The notes below the pieces were generated by a model. It was not told the DNA's origin, made no database searches, and saw only the letters and a list, made by a program, of their open reading frames with translations. Source: Pseudomonas sp. IPO3778 (GTDB lineage Bacteria > Pseudomonadota > Gammaproteobacteria > Pseudomonadales > Pseudomonadaceae). Taken from it: a DNA stretch of 56,339 bases. Shown here one piece after another: positions 8,560 through 16,642 of the stretch (within the stretch, counting starts at the first letter, position 1; each line of letters begins with the position of its first letter). The translations under genes and the position numbers were made by a program. The DNA lies in NCBI RefSeq assembly GCF_013386825.1, contig NZ_JACARC010000046.1, positions 1 to 56,339 of the forward strand, in the 5' to 3' direction.

Positions 8560-8675
8560 TAGCTGATCGCGAGATCAGTCGATAGCCCAAGAGACCTTAG
8601 GTCGGACTCTTGGAATATCTCCTCATCAGGCTAATCACGGTTTTTGACCCGGCTCTTTGGCCGGGTCTTTTTTTT
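8560..8675 (+). ncRNA. prrF: PrrF iron-responsive regulatory small RNA
   Basis: About 115 nt. It begins near a TGATCGCGAGATCA hairpin (8564-8577), contains the PrrF-type antisense core TCTCCTCATCAGGCTAATCA (8618-8637), and ends in a strong intrinsic terminator. PrrF RNAs are made during iron starvation and, with Hfq, repress mRNAs of non-essential iron proteins such as sodB and TCA-cycle enzymes. Only one copy is present here. Single, dispersed prrF genes are usual outside P. aeruginosa, where prrF1 and prrF2 are in tandem. The 5' end is inferred from promoter spacing. The sequence downstream to 8951 contains no second copy. Confidence 0.9.
8646..8675 (+). terminator. Intrinsic terminator of prrF
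   Basis: GACCCGG and CCGGGTC arms (8646-8652 and 8661-8667) enclose a short loop and are followed by eight thymines at 8668-8675, the standard Rho-independent architecture. Confidence 0.92.
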
Positions 8676-8951
8676 GCCAGTTTTTTCTGGCGTGGCTTCA
8701 GGCTAATGAAGACTGTGTGTTGCTTGATGGCGCGCATGGTAGCAAAAGACTATCGCCAAAAGAAAGTCGATCGGGCGCTCTAGGCCGGTTCTTTCAAAAA
8801 TAGCACTTGAGACTCAATCTCATAGATTCTAAGCTGCTGCGGCGTCAAGGACGACGCCCCCACCTTCCCCCCCGCAAAAAATTGCACCCAGGCTTTACCC
8901 CGCCGCGGTGTAAAATGCCCGCCACAACACTCATATTCAGGCAATCAGACT
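8676..8951. other. Intergenic region with no recognised element
   Basis: This stretch lies between the prrF terminator and the carboxypeptidase gene. It contains a small GCCAG-T6-CTGGC hairpin just after the terminator and homopolymeric C runs near 8858-8875. No convincing promoter, ORF or second prrF copy was seen. Confidence 0.5.
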
Positions 8952-10103
8952 ATGACCGTGGCCTTGACCTCCATCAAGATCAGCACCGACTTCGACAGCG
9001 GCAACATCCAGGTGCTTGACGCCAGTGATGCCCACCAGTTGCTGCTGGCCATCAAGCCCGATACACGCAGCCAGCACTTCCAGTGGTTCCACTTCAAGGC
9101 CGAAGGCATGCACGTGGGCCACAGCCACACCTTCCGCTTGAGCAACGCTGGCCACTCTTCCTACAAGCACGCCTGGAGTGGCTACAACGCCGTGGCGTCC
9201 TACGACCATATCAACTGGTTTCGGGTGCCCACCCGCTTTGATGGCGAGACCCTGCACATCACCCTCGAAACCCGCGAAAAACAGGCCTGGTTCGCCTACT
9301 TCGAACCCTACAGCCGCGAACGCCACGACTGGCTGATCGACCAGGCGCTGAACCGCGCCGGCACGCAATTGCTGGCCACCGGCAAAAGTGTCGAAGGCCG
9401 TGATATCCCGCTGCTGCGCCGCGGCAAAGGCGAGGCCAACAAGCGCAAGGTCTGGATCATCGCCCAGCAGCATCCCGGCGAGCACATGGCCGAATGGTTT
9501 ATGGAAGGCATCATCGAACGCCTGCAACAGGACGGTGACGCCGAGCTGAAAAAGCTGCTGGCCGCCGCCGACCTGTACCTGGTGCCGAACATGAACCCCG
9601 ATGGTGCCTTCCATGGCCATCTGCGCACCAACGCCATGGGCCAGGACCTCAACCGCGCCTGGCAGAACGCTAGCCAGGAGATCAGCCCCGAAGTGCTGTT
9701 CGTCCAGCAGCAAATGGAAAAGTATGGCGTTGATTTGTTCCTGGATATCCACGGTGACGAAGAAATCCCCTACGTGTTCACCGCCGGCTGCGAAGGCAAC
9801 CCCGGCTACACGCCGCGCATCGAGCAGTTGGAGAAACACTTCCGCAGCCACCTGAGCGGCCTCACCCGGGACTTCCAGACCACCCACGGCTACACCCGCG
9901 ACCTGCCGGGTGAAGCCAACATGACGCTGGCGTGCAACAGCGTCGGCGAGAAGTACGATTGCCTGTCGCTGACCCTGGAAATGCCCTTCAAGGACAACGA
10001 CGACGCCCCTAACCCGCACACCGGCTGGTCAGGCAAACGCTCGATGCAGTTGGGCAAGGATGTGTTGAGCACTGTGGCGGATATCGTCGGCGTACTGCGC
10101 TAA
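8952..10103 (+). CDS. M14-family zinc carboxypeptidase, cytosolic (CCP/AGBL-like)
   Basis: A 383-residue protein with an N-terminal beta-sandwich domain (about 1-125) and a C-terminal M14 metallocarboxypeptidase domain, the layout of bacterial relatives of cytosolic carboxypeptidases. Zinc ligands are visible as HPGEH (His174, Glu177) and DIHGDE (His267). The general-base glutamate is in TLEMPFK (Glu343). NPDGAF and DLNRAW supply substrate-binding residues typical of the family. There is no signal peptide, so the enzyme is probably cytoplasmic. The natural substrate is unknown, with gamma-glutamyl or C-terminal residue removal as possibilities. It appears monocistronic and converges on the cytochrome b561 gene across a long hairpin. 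Confidence 0.9.
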   Translation: MTVALTSIKISTDFDSGNIQVLDASDAHQLLLAIKPDTRSQHFQWFHFKAEGMHVGHSHTFRLSNAGHSSYKHAWSGYNAVASYDHINWFRVPTRFDGETLHITLETREKQAWFAYFEPYSRERHDWLIDQALNRAGTQLLATGKSVEGRDIPLLRRGKGEANKRKVWIIAQQHPGEHMAEWFMEGIIERLQQDGDAELKKLLAAADLYLVPNMNPDGAFHGHLRTNAMGQDLNRAWQNASQEISPEVLFVQQQMEKYGVDLFLDIHGDEEIPYVFTAGCEGNPGYTPRIEQLEKHFRSHLSGLTRDFQTTHGYTRDLPGEANMTLACNSVGEKYDCLSLTLEMPFKDNDDAPNPHTGWSGKRSMQLGKDVLSTVADIVGVLR

Positions 10104-10116
10104 CCCTTCGACTGTC

Positions 10117-10152
10117 CCCGGCGACGGCGGCACCACTGCCGCCGTCGCCGGG
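10117..10152. terminator. Bidirectional 16-bp hairpin between convergent genes
   Basis: Perfect arms at 10117-10132 and 10137-10152 (CCCGGCGACGGCGGCA and its complement) flank a 4-nt loop. It lies 13 bp after the carboxypeptidase stop and 8 bp after the cytochrome stop on the other strand. There is no T tract on either side, so termination efficiency is uncertain, but the position suits a shared transcription barrier. Confidence 0.6.
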
Positions 10153-10159
10153 CCAGGCA

Positions 10160-10699
10160 TCAGTCCTTGGTGCCGGTCATGCTTTGCAGCACCCCGTCGC
10201 GCCGGATCAAACCGTGGAACAGCGCCGCCGCCAGGTGCAACAGCACCGTCAGAAACAGCAAATACGCCAGATACCCGTGAGCCTTGCGCAACACCGCAAA
10301 CAACGGCGCATTGGCCCCCACCAGCGCCGGCAACTGCACCGAACTGCTGAGCATCACCGGATCGCCGGCCGCCGACACCATCGCCCAGCCCAGCAGCGGC
10401 AACACCAGCATCAAGGCATACAGCACCACATGGGACGCCTTGGCCGCCAGCACTTGCCACAGCGGCAAATCCGCGGGAAGCGGCGGCTGACGCGTGGAAA
10501 AACGCACGATCAAGCGCACGATCACCAGCGCCAGGATGGCGATGCCCAACGGCTTGTGCAGGTGGATCAGCCATTCATGGCGCTCCGACACCGACGCCAC
10601 CATGCCCGCACCGATAAACAGCATGGCGATGACCATCAACGCCATCAGCCAGTGCAGCAGGCGCGCCAGCGGGGCGAAAAACCGTGGTTGAGCATTCAT
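10160..10699 (-). CDS. Cytochrome b561-family membrane protein
   Basis: A 179-residue protein with four predicted membrane helices and histidines in the usual b561 places (RLLHWLMALMV, HEWLIHLHKPLGI, HGYLAYLLFLTVLLHLAAALFHGLI), which would bind two b hemes and carry electrons from quinol to a partner at the periplasmic face. Its ATG overlaps the stop of the catalase-family gene (ATGA), so the two are co-translated. The pairing suggests it supplies electrons to, or works beside, the membrane-anchored catalase-fold peroxidase. Transcription would start at the ECF-type promoter upstream of that gene. Confidence 0.88.
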   Translation of the reverse strand: MNAQPRFFAPLARLLHWLMALMVIAMLFIGAGMVASVSERHEWLIHLHKPLGIAILALVIVRLIVRFSTRQPPLPADLPLWQVLAAKASHVVLYALMLVLPLLGWAMVSAAGDPVMLSSSVQLPALVGANAPLFAVLRKAHGYLAYLLFLTVLLHLAAALFHGLIRRDGVLQSMTGTKD

Positions 10700-11778
10700 G
10701 GCTTCGACTCCTGAGGGGCGCTGTGCAGCTGGCTGACTTCGCTGGTGCGACGCAGGTAAGAACTGGCGTACGCCGCCGAACGGGCGGCCAGCAGTGGGTC
10801 ATTCGAGGCTTCGATACCGCTGGGCAGAATCAGAGGGTCAAAGTTGATGTCGCGGCAGTCACCGTCCATTTGCGGCTGGCTGCTTTGCAGCACCAGCGTC
10901 CCGGCATTCAGCACCTTGTGTTCGCCGGTCCAGGCCTTGCTGGCGTCATCCACCGGGTCGCCCGGGTTGGCCAGGGTCACGTTCAACTGCCAGCGCAACG
11001 GGCCGGCCAGCAGGCGCTGGGTCAGGTCTTTTTCGAGGAAATCGCTGCCGGCCGGCGCGGTGGCGCCCGCTGCATCCTGGGTTTGTGGCACGACACCCCA
11101 GCGCACGGCCTGACGTTGGCCGCTGGCGTTCACCAGGTAAAACGCATTGATGCCGTTATAGGTTTCAGTGGCATAGCTGGCGGATGGCTTGGCGGTCTTG
11201 ACCCAGGCCAGGAACTGCGCAGTTTCAGGATGTGCCGCGAAAAACGTGGGCATGGCGGTAGGGTTCGGCTTGCCGGTGGCCGGGTCCGGTGTACCGGCCT
11301 TGAGCATCGCGAAAAAAGCCTCGGGCGTGCCCACCGGGAACACCGGCATGCTGTTCATCCCGGTGCGCCATTGCTGGCCGTTGGCCAAGCTGAACTGCAG
11401 GGCAAAACTGCGGATCGGCACACTGCTGTCCGGCGCATACGGGTTGCCGCTGGGCAGCGCAAAACGCCCGATCACCGGGGTGCGCGCTTCGCTGAAGACC
11501 TGGGCACTGGAGTACTGGCGCGCCTCGGGGCTGCTCTCGAAATAACCGGCCACGCACACGCCCTTGGCATGGTTGCGACGGTAGCCCGGGTGCAGGCCAT
11601 TGTTGGCTTCCAGGGCGTTGACGAAGGTCTTAGGCCGCAACCGCTGTGGGTCAAGGGTACCGTTGACGTAGGCAAAAGCCCCGGCCACAACCGCAACCAC
11701 CACGCCGATGCTGGCCAACCGGATTATCAGGCTTGCGGTGCTCAGCGGCGGACGGGGCGGTGATGAGTGATCTACCAT
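10696..11778 (-). CDS. Membrane-anchored catalase-family (SrpA-like) peroxidase
   Basis: A 360-residue small catalase-fold heme protein. An N-terminal signal anchor spans about residues 17-39. The distal histidine is in RRNHAKGVC (His70), and a C-terminal LAARSAAYASSYLRR block fits the arginine/heme-tyrosine region of minimal catalases. Such SrpA-like enzymes act as organic-peroxide peroxidases more than true catalases. The ATG at 11778 is preceded by GGAG at good spacing; the longer frame would run across the promoter. It forms a two-gene operon with cytochrome b561 and is divergent from an ECF sigma/anti-sigma pair that probably controls it. Confidence 0.88.
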   Translation of the reverse strand: MVDHSSPPRPPLSTASLIIRLASIGVVVAVVAGAFAYVNGTLDPQRLRPKTFVNALEANNGLHPGYRRNHAKGVCVAGYFESSPEARQYSSAQVFSEARTPVIGRFALPSGNPYAPDSSVPIRSFALQFSLANGQQWRTGMNSMPVFPVGTPEAFFAMLKAGTPDPATGKPNPTAMPTFFAAHPETAQFLAWVKTAKPSASYATETYNGINAFYLVNASGQRQAVRWGVVPQTQDAAGATAPAGSDFLEKDLTQRLLAGPLRWQLNVTLANPGDPVDDASKAWTGEHKVLNAGTLVLQSSQPQMDGDCRDINFDPLILPSGIEASNDPLLAARSAAYASSYLRRTSEVSQLHSAPQESKP

Positions 11779-11835
11779 GAAATAACTCCAGGGCCAGAGG
11801 CCTTGAGTGGGTGAAACATAAGGTCGGAACACTTG

Positions 11836-11861
11836 GGACGAACGCCAGCGCACTCTATTCC
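11836..11861 (-). promoter_or_regulatory. ECF-type promoter for the catalase/cytochrome operon
   Basis: On the minus strand, GGAAT (11861-11857) is followed after exactly 16 bp by CGTCC (11840-11836), the spacing and composition typical of ECF sigma promoters. The predicted start is near 11829, leaving a roughly 50-nt leader before the ATG at 11778. The same two boxes at the same spacing occur on the opposite strand for the sigma gene. Confidence 0.72.
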
Positions 11862-11889
11862 CTGGCCGGCTGTTTATTTTTATTGGCCT

Positions 11890-11915
11890 GGAATAACCTG
11901 CAACGCCGGACGTCT
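11890..11915 (+). promoter_or_regulatory. ECF-type promoter for the sigma/anti-sigma operon (autoregulation)
   Basis: GGAAT at 11890-11894, a 16-bp spacer, and CGTCT at 11911-11915. The predicted start lies about 30 bp before the sigma ATG at 11950. Identity of box and spacing with the divergent promoter indicates that the sigma factor activates its own operon. Confidence 0.72.
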
Positions 11916-11949
11916 TCCTAGTCCCAGCGTAGTGACTAGCCAGAATCCC

Positions 11950-12456
11950 ATGCACGAACTCGACGAACAGTTACGTGAACTCATCCCCAGGCTGCGGCGT
12001 TTTGCCGTGTCCCTGACGCGTAACAGCAGCAGCGCCGACGACCTGGTGCAGGCCAGCCTCGAACGCGCGATCATCAGTTGGGCCGACAAACGCCTCGAAG
12101 GCGACTTGCGCGCCTGGCTGTTCTCGATTCTCTACCGGCAGTTTCTCGACGCCCACCGGCGTTCCCGGCGGTACACGCGCATGTTGGAATTCTTCACCGG
12201 CCGCGATGACTCGCAGCCGTCGGTCGAGCGCACCGTCATCGCGCAATCGACCCTGCAAGCCTTCGACAAATTGAACACCGAACAGCGCGCCCTGCTGCTG
12301 TGGGTCTCGGTGGAAGGCTTGAGCTACAAAGAAGTCGCCGACATCCTTGAGGTGCCCGTGGGCACCGTGATGTCTCGCCTGTCGCGCGCGCGCCAGGCCC
12401 TGCGCCAGCTCAGCGACGGCGAAATCACCACCCCTGCCCTGCGGATACTCAAATGA
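11950..12456 (+). CDS. ECF-family RNA polymerase sigma factor
   Basis: A 168-residue sigma-70 family factor with only regions 2 and 4. Region 2 covers about residues 10-75 (LRRFAVSLTRNSSSADDLVQASLERA, then LRAWLFSILYRQFLDAHR). Region 4 covers about 105-160 (LNTEQRALLLWVSVEGLSYKEVADILEVPVGTVMSRLSRAR). The open frame begins earlier, but the ATG at 11950 (MHELDEQL) fits family length and leaves the promoter intact. It overlaps the anti-sigma start by 4 bp. The matching divergent promoters argue that its regulon includes the neighbouring peroxidase operon. The inducing signal is probably oxidative or redox stress, which is inference. Confidence 0.92.
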   Translation: MHELDEQLRELIPRLRRFAVSLTRNSSSADDLVQASLERAIISWADKRLEGDLRAWLFSILYRQFLDAHRRSRRYTRMLEFFTGRDDSQPSVERTVIAQSTLQAFDKLNTEQRALLLWVSVEGLSYKEVADILEVPVGTVMSRLSRARQALRQLSDGEITTPALRILK

Positions 12457-13205
12457 TCAGCCTGCCCCCCAGCGAACGCGATTTGCATGCCTACGTCGAC
12501 CACCAGTTGCTGGACGCCGACCGCCGCCAGCTCGAAACCTGGCTGGCGGCCCATCCGGACGTCGCCGCCCAGGTGCACGCCTGGCAACAGGACGCGCAGC
12601 ACCTGCGGGCGTCCCTGAGCGGCGCACTGCAACAGCCGGCCAACCCCGAGCTGGACCCGGCCCTGATTCGCCAGCGGGTCAAACGCCAGTCACGCCGTCA
12701 CCTCGCGACCGCTGCGGTGCTGTTGATCGCCGTCAGTGTCGGCGGCCTCGGCGGCTGGCAGGCCCGGCAAGCCACATTCGCCGAGAACGTGCTGCCCATG
12801 AGCGACGCCATGCAGGCCTACCGCCTGTTTGCCCAGGACGGCATTCTGCCCGCCGACTACCACGTGCAAAGCGATGGCGACATGCAAGGCTGGCTCGACC
12901 GTTACTTTAACCAGGCCTATCGCCTGCCGGACCTGAGCCAGGCCGGGTTCAAGGCCGTCAGCGGGCGCTTGCTCAGCACCGAGCAAGGCGCGGCGGCCAT
13001 GGTGCTGTATGAAGACCCCCAAGGACGGCGCATCAGCTTCTACATCCGCCCGCCGGGCCCGGAAAACAAATTCCTGCCCCGGGGCAGCCGCAGTGCCAAC
13101 GGGCTGCAGGCCGAATACTGGTCGGGGGCGGGCTACAACTATGCGATGGTCAGCCCGCAAGACGCCTCGACCACGCAGATGCTCAAGCAAACGATTCGGT
13201 TCTAG
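12453..13205 (+). CDS. Membrane-bound anti-sigma factor
   Basis: A 250-residue protein with a short cytoplasmic N-terminal domain (about 1-78), one membrane helix near residues 84-101 (LATAAVLLIAVSVGGLGG) and a periplasmic domain of about 150 residues. This is the usual layout of anti-sigma factors that hold an ECF sigma at the membrane. The N-terminal sequence ERDLHAYVDHQLLDADRRQLETWL is typical of the family, but the zinc-binding HxxxCxxC motif of ZAS-type factors is absent. It is translationally coupled to the sigma gene. Its stop overlaps that of the convergent pilus adhesin gene by 4 bp. Confidence 0.88.
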   Translation: MISLPPSERDLHAYVDHQLLDADRRQLETWLAAHPDVAAQVHAWQQDAQHLRASLSGALQQPANPELDPALIRQRVKRQSRRHLATAAVLLIAVSVGGLGGWQARQATFAENVLPMSDAMQAYRLFAQDGILPADYHVQSDGDMQGWLDRYFNQAYRLPDLSQAGFKAVSGRLLSTEQGAAAMVLYEDPQGRRISFYIRPPGPENKFLPRGSRSANGLQAEYWSGAGYNYAMVSPQDASTTQMLKQTIRF

Positions 13206-14197
13206 AAGCCCACATCCAGCACCACGTTGTCGATGTAGGTGCCGGCCGGCGGTGTGGCCTGGTTGGTGTAGATCGCCGCGTTGAAGTTGAACACCTGGCT
13301 GCCGGTGCCCAGGCCATTTCCGGGGTTCACCTCAGCCGTGGAGCTGGCGCGCCGGGCGGTGGTCACGCTGCCCCAGCGGGTGGTGGTGGCGCTTTTGAAG
13401 ATGTCGTAATTCAGGAAGTTGCTCCCGGAGATCATCCGCCGCTGCCCACCCACACTGACCGGGTTCTGGCCGTCGCTGATGCCCACGGTGTAGGCCGTGC
13501 CTTTGGTGCAGGCAATGCTGGCTTGCCCGGTCACGGGGGTAAAACCACTGATCACCGGGGCGCTGCCAAAGGCGATATTCGGTGCATTGATGGTGCAGTC
13601 GTTAGCCACCGTGACGCTGACGGTCAAGGTCGTGGTGCCGCTGTTGATGTCCCGCCCCAAACAAATGCCGCCGATACCAATACCCGAGCAATAATTCCAG
13701 TTCCAGAAAATACTCAAGGTCTCGCTGTAGGTGCCCGCCGCCACGTTACTGCCGATAGTCGTACTCAGGTAGAGCGGCAAGGTTTTTGTGCCGGGCCCGG
13801 CGATCAGCCCGGCGGTTTGCGCAATGCCGCCAGGGCCCCCAAAGTCGAATGCGGTGCCTCGGGTCATCGGAAAGCTGGCGGTGTTGTTGGCATAGACCGT
13901 ATAGCTGATCACATCACCGGTAGGCCCCACCATGCCGCCTTGGGAGGAGCCGGTGATGGTGCCGTAAAAGTGGTCGTTGGAGGCCAACAACGAAATCAGT
14001 GCCGAGGTGCAGTTCAAGCCGCCTGACGCCGTCGAGCTGGTCTGGGGCGTGGTGCGCACGCTGATCGAACTGACCGCCGTGCCAAAGCTGGCGGGTGAAG
14101 TCGTGCCCACCGAACACGCGGCCATCGCCTGCGTCGAACACCCAAGACTGGCCAACACCAACAGTCCAACGCTCCATTCCCTGACCCGCACACCCAC
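13202..14197 (-). CDS. Csu-type pilus tip adhesin-like protein with two spore coat U domains
   Basis: A 331-residue secreted protein with a signal peptide ending at QAMAA. It has two spore coat protein U (SCPU) domains, roughly residues 27-170 and 190-331; the second ends in the donor-strand-type terminus PAGTYIDNVVLDVGF. Tip adhesins of archaic chaperone-usher pili (CsuE-like) have this two-domain form, while ordinary subunits have one domain. It is the last gene of the seven-gene operon, the same place as csuE in Acinetobacter. It would be folded by the chaperone at 16643-17428 and secreted through the usher at 14208-16601. Confidence 0.85.
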   Translation of the reverse strand: MGVRVREWSVGLLVLASLGCSTQAMAACSVGTTSPASFGTAVSSISVRTTPQTSSTASGGLNCTSALISLLASNDHFYGTITGSSQGGMVGPTGDVISYTVYANNTASFPMTRGTAFDFGGPGGIAQTAGLIAGPGTKTLPLYLSTTIGSNVAAGTYSETLSIFWNWNYCSGIGIGGICLGRDINSGTTTLTVSVTVANDCTINAPNIAFGSAPVISGFTPVTGQASIACTKGTAYTVGISDGQNPVSVGGQRRMISGSNFLNYDIFKSATTTRWGSVTTARRASSTAEVNPGNGLGTGSQVFNFNAAIYTNQATPPAGTYIDNVVLDVGF

Positions 14198-14207
14198 ACT
14201 CCTTATG

Positions 14208-16601
14208 TCATTGGCAAACCAGTGGCCCGATCAGCGGTACCTGCTCCTCGTTGATATCCAGGTCGAACGTTGCCTGGCAGGTACGGCCCTCACCCACGGT
14301 GACCTGCAAGGTGTTGTGGGCCGCCAGGTTCTCCAGGTACACCAGGCCATCCCACCCCACCACCGCCCGCGCCCCGGTCTGCTCGTGGCGCACCTGGCTG
14401 CCCAGGGGCAGGTCCTGGTGCCGGGCATCTACCAGGGTGATGCTGGCCGCGATCACCCGGCGCACCGGGAACTCCAGCAAATAGCCACTGCCGCGACGCA
14501 CCGCCACGCGCTGTTCGACATTGGGGGTCTGCACGTTGACCGGCAGGTTCAGCGGGTCGATTTCATATTTGGCACGGTAGTAAGCGCTGCTCCATGGCAC
14601 CAGCAGGTGCCCGTTGCGATCGGTTTCGCCCACCCGCTGGTTTTCGTAGAGCACCGGCACGCCGGCATAACCGTCGGTGCTCACCACCACAAACGCGTCA
14701 TTGACCCGGTTGGCGCTGAAGAATTGCTTGTCCATCCACACCAACGAGCCGCTGGCGTCCGCCCAGCGGGTCTCGGCGTCGCTGCTGCCGTACACGCCCG
14801 CCTGCAATTGCACTGACTGCATGCGCCAGGTCAGGTCGGCCTGGCGATACGCCGGCCCGTCGCCGCTGGCGTAACCCAGGTTGTAACCCACACCGCCTTC
14901 GGACGGCACCGCACGGCTGTAGTTGACCCGCTGGCGGCTCGCGCCGGCCTGGCTGCGTTCGTTGCTCAGGGCCAGGCTGCCGTACACGTCGAACGGGATC
15001 ACCAGTTGCGCCTGCATCGCCCAATTGCTGTCACCGACCTCGCGGTTGGCCGACAGGTAGAAACTGGTGTTGCGCCACAACTGCTTGCTCCAGGTAAGGT
15101 TCAACAGCCGGGTACGCGAGTCGTCCGCCGCCTGCACGTCAAAATAGCCGGCACCGAGGCTGCCGAACTCGTTGAGGTTGAGGCTCAGGGTGACCTGTTC
15201 GCTGCGTTTGCTGAGGCTGGCGTACGGGGTGTCGACCAGGGTCAGGTCGGCGTACTGGTCCCGCCGTTCAACCCGCTGGTAAGACAGGCTGTAGCGCTGG
15301 TTGCTGTACTGATAACCCAGGCTCAGTTGCTGGCCGCTTTCGCCCTCAAACTGGCTTTGGCTGAGGGCGGTGTTGAGCACCCCGAAGTTGCCCAGCCGCA
15401 CGTTGCCGCCCAGCCCGCCCAGGGTCAGGGAACCGGACGCCTCGGCATGGCTCTCCAGGGTGACGTAATCCGACATCCCATAACGAAAGGTACCGCTGGC
15501 CACCCCGGGCCCGTAGCCAAAATCCCGTATGGTGTAGTCCCGCCGCAAATTACCCGCCGCCACCGAAAAGTCCGACAGGCCTTTTTGCAGCAACGTGCTG
15601 GTGACATAGAACGGCACCGTGGTCGACACCTGCCGGCCCAAGGCATCGGTGGTGACCACCACCGCTTCGCCGGCACCGTTGATAAACGGCACGTTGGTCA
15701 GGGTGTAGGGGCCCGGCTGCAAGTCGGCGCTGCTGGATTTGTAGCCGTTGATAAACAGGTCCACCGAGGACGGCACGGCCGCCTCGCCGGCAAACTGTGG
15801 CAAGGGGTAGGTCACCAGGTCCGGGCGTATGCCGAAGTCCCGCGACACTTGCACCCCGCCCAGGCGCACCGAGCTGCTCCACGGCAAGGCGCCGCTGATC
15901 ACATCGCCCGCCTCGTAGGTCAGCAGCCGTTCATCGTCGGAAAAGCGCCAGGTGGTGTCATAGCGCCGGTAGCCATTGTTCAGGGTGCTGCCGCTGGTCT
16001 GGCCACCAAAAGTAGTGCGGTACTGGCCGGTGTTGGACAAGGTGCCCCAGGTGTCGAACAGCCGCACTTCGTTGAAAATGCCCAGGTAGGTGCCGGCATC
16101 ATCGGTGTCATTCAGGTAGGCGTCATAGTTGAGCAACGCGCCAAAACTGGTGAGCGCCTGGGTGCGTGGATAGTTATTGCGACTGCCAATAAACTGCTCC
16201 GGCAACCACGCCGGCGGCACCGTCAGCATCAAGCGCTGGCCCTGGCTGTCGTAATCGGTGTGCAGGCCGGGCACGTGGTCCAGGGCGACCTCGCTGGTGA
16301 CTTCCGCCGGCAGCTTCATGCCCACGTCCCGCAAGGTAGCCGCCGGCACAAACAAGCCGCCGGCGCGCTGATCGACAGCGACCACCCGGCCTGTGTCCAT
16401 CTGGTTGACCACCAGTTCCAGGAACAACTGTGCATCGGCAACAGCCTCCATACTGCTGGGGGGCGGCGGCAATGTCGCGGCCAGGCCAAGCGGCGCAAGC
16501 GCCAGGCCAGACAGGCCGCCCACCACCCACACAGATCGCCATCGACTACGAGCCCGATCATGGCTCACCAAGGCTTTGTGCCCATCAATGGACATCTCCA
16601 T
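14208..16601 (-). CDS. Csu-type outer-membrane usher
   Basis: A 797-residue fimbrial usher (FimD/PapC superfamily, archaic CsuD-like branch). A signal sequence with hydrophobic core VWVVGGLSGLALAPLGLA is followed by the N-terminal chaperone-binding domain, a long 24-strand beta-barrel region with a plug (VPSSVDLFINGYK and the following PGPYTLTNVPFINGAGEAVVVTTDALGR), and C-terminal domains with GYAGVPVLYENQRVGETDRNGHLLVPW. It forms the pore through which subunits are assembled. The start is ambiguous between ATGs at 16601 and 16595, and neither has a strong ribosome site. Confidence 0.93.
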   Translation of the reverse strand: MEMSIDGHKALVSHDRARSRWRSVWVVGGLSGLALAPLGLAATLPPPPSSMEAVADAQLFLELVVNQMDTGRVVAVDQRAGGLFVPAATLRDVGMKLPAEVTSEVALDHVPGLHTDYDSQGQRLMLTVPPAWLPEQFIGSRNNYPRTQALTSFGALLNYDAYLNDTDDAGTYLGIFNEVRLFDTWGTLSNTGQYRTTFGGQTSGSTLNNGYRRYDTTWRFSDDERLLTYEAGDVISGALPWSSSVRLGGVQVSRDFGIRPDLVTYPLPQFAGEAAVPSSVDLFINGYKSSSADLQPGPYTLTNVPFINGAGEAVVVTTDALGRQVSTTVPFYVTSTLLQKGLSDFSVAAGNLRRDYTIRDFGYGPGVASGTFRYGMSDYVTLESHAEASGSLTLGGLGGNVRLGNFGVLNTALSQSQFEGESGQQLSLGYQYSNQRYSLSYQRVERRDQYADLTLVDTPYASLSKRSEQVTLSLNLNEFGSLGAGYFDVQAADDSRTRLLNLTWSKQLWRNTSFYLSANREVGDSNWAMQAQLVIPFDVYGSLALSNERSQAGASRQRVNYSRAVPSEGGVGYNLGYASGDGPAYRQADLTWRMQSVQLQAGVYGSSDAETRWADASGSLVWMDKQFFSANRVNDAFVVVSTDGYAGVPVLYENQRVGETDRNGHLLVPWSSAYYRAKYEIDPLNLPVNVQTPNVEQRVAVRRGSGYLLEFPVRRVIAASITLVDARHQDLPLGSQVRHEQTGARAVVGWDGLVYLENLAAHNTLQVTVGEGRTCQATFDLDINEEQVPLIGPLVCQ

Positions 16602-16642
16602 CCGTTAACATCAGGGGCTACTCCATGCCCGATTCCTTTGCT

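Noticed and set aside
8676..8951. Second prrF copy or a further Fur box after the first prrF
   Set aside because: No antisense core or terminator recurs; TTGAGACTCAATCTCATAG matches a Fur box too poorly.
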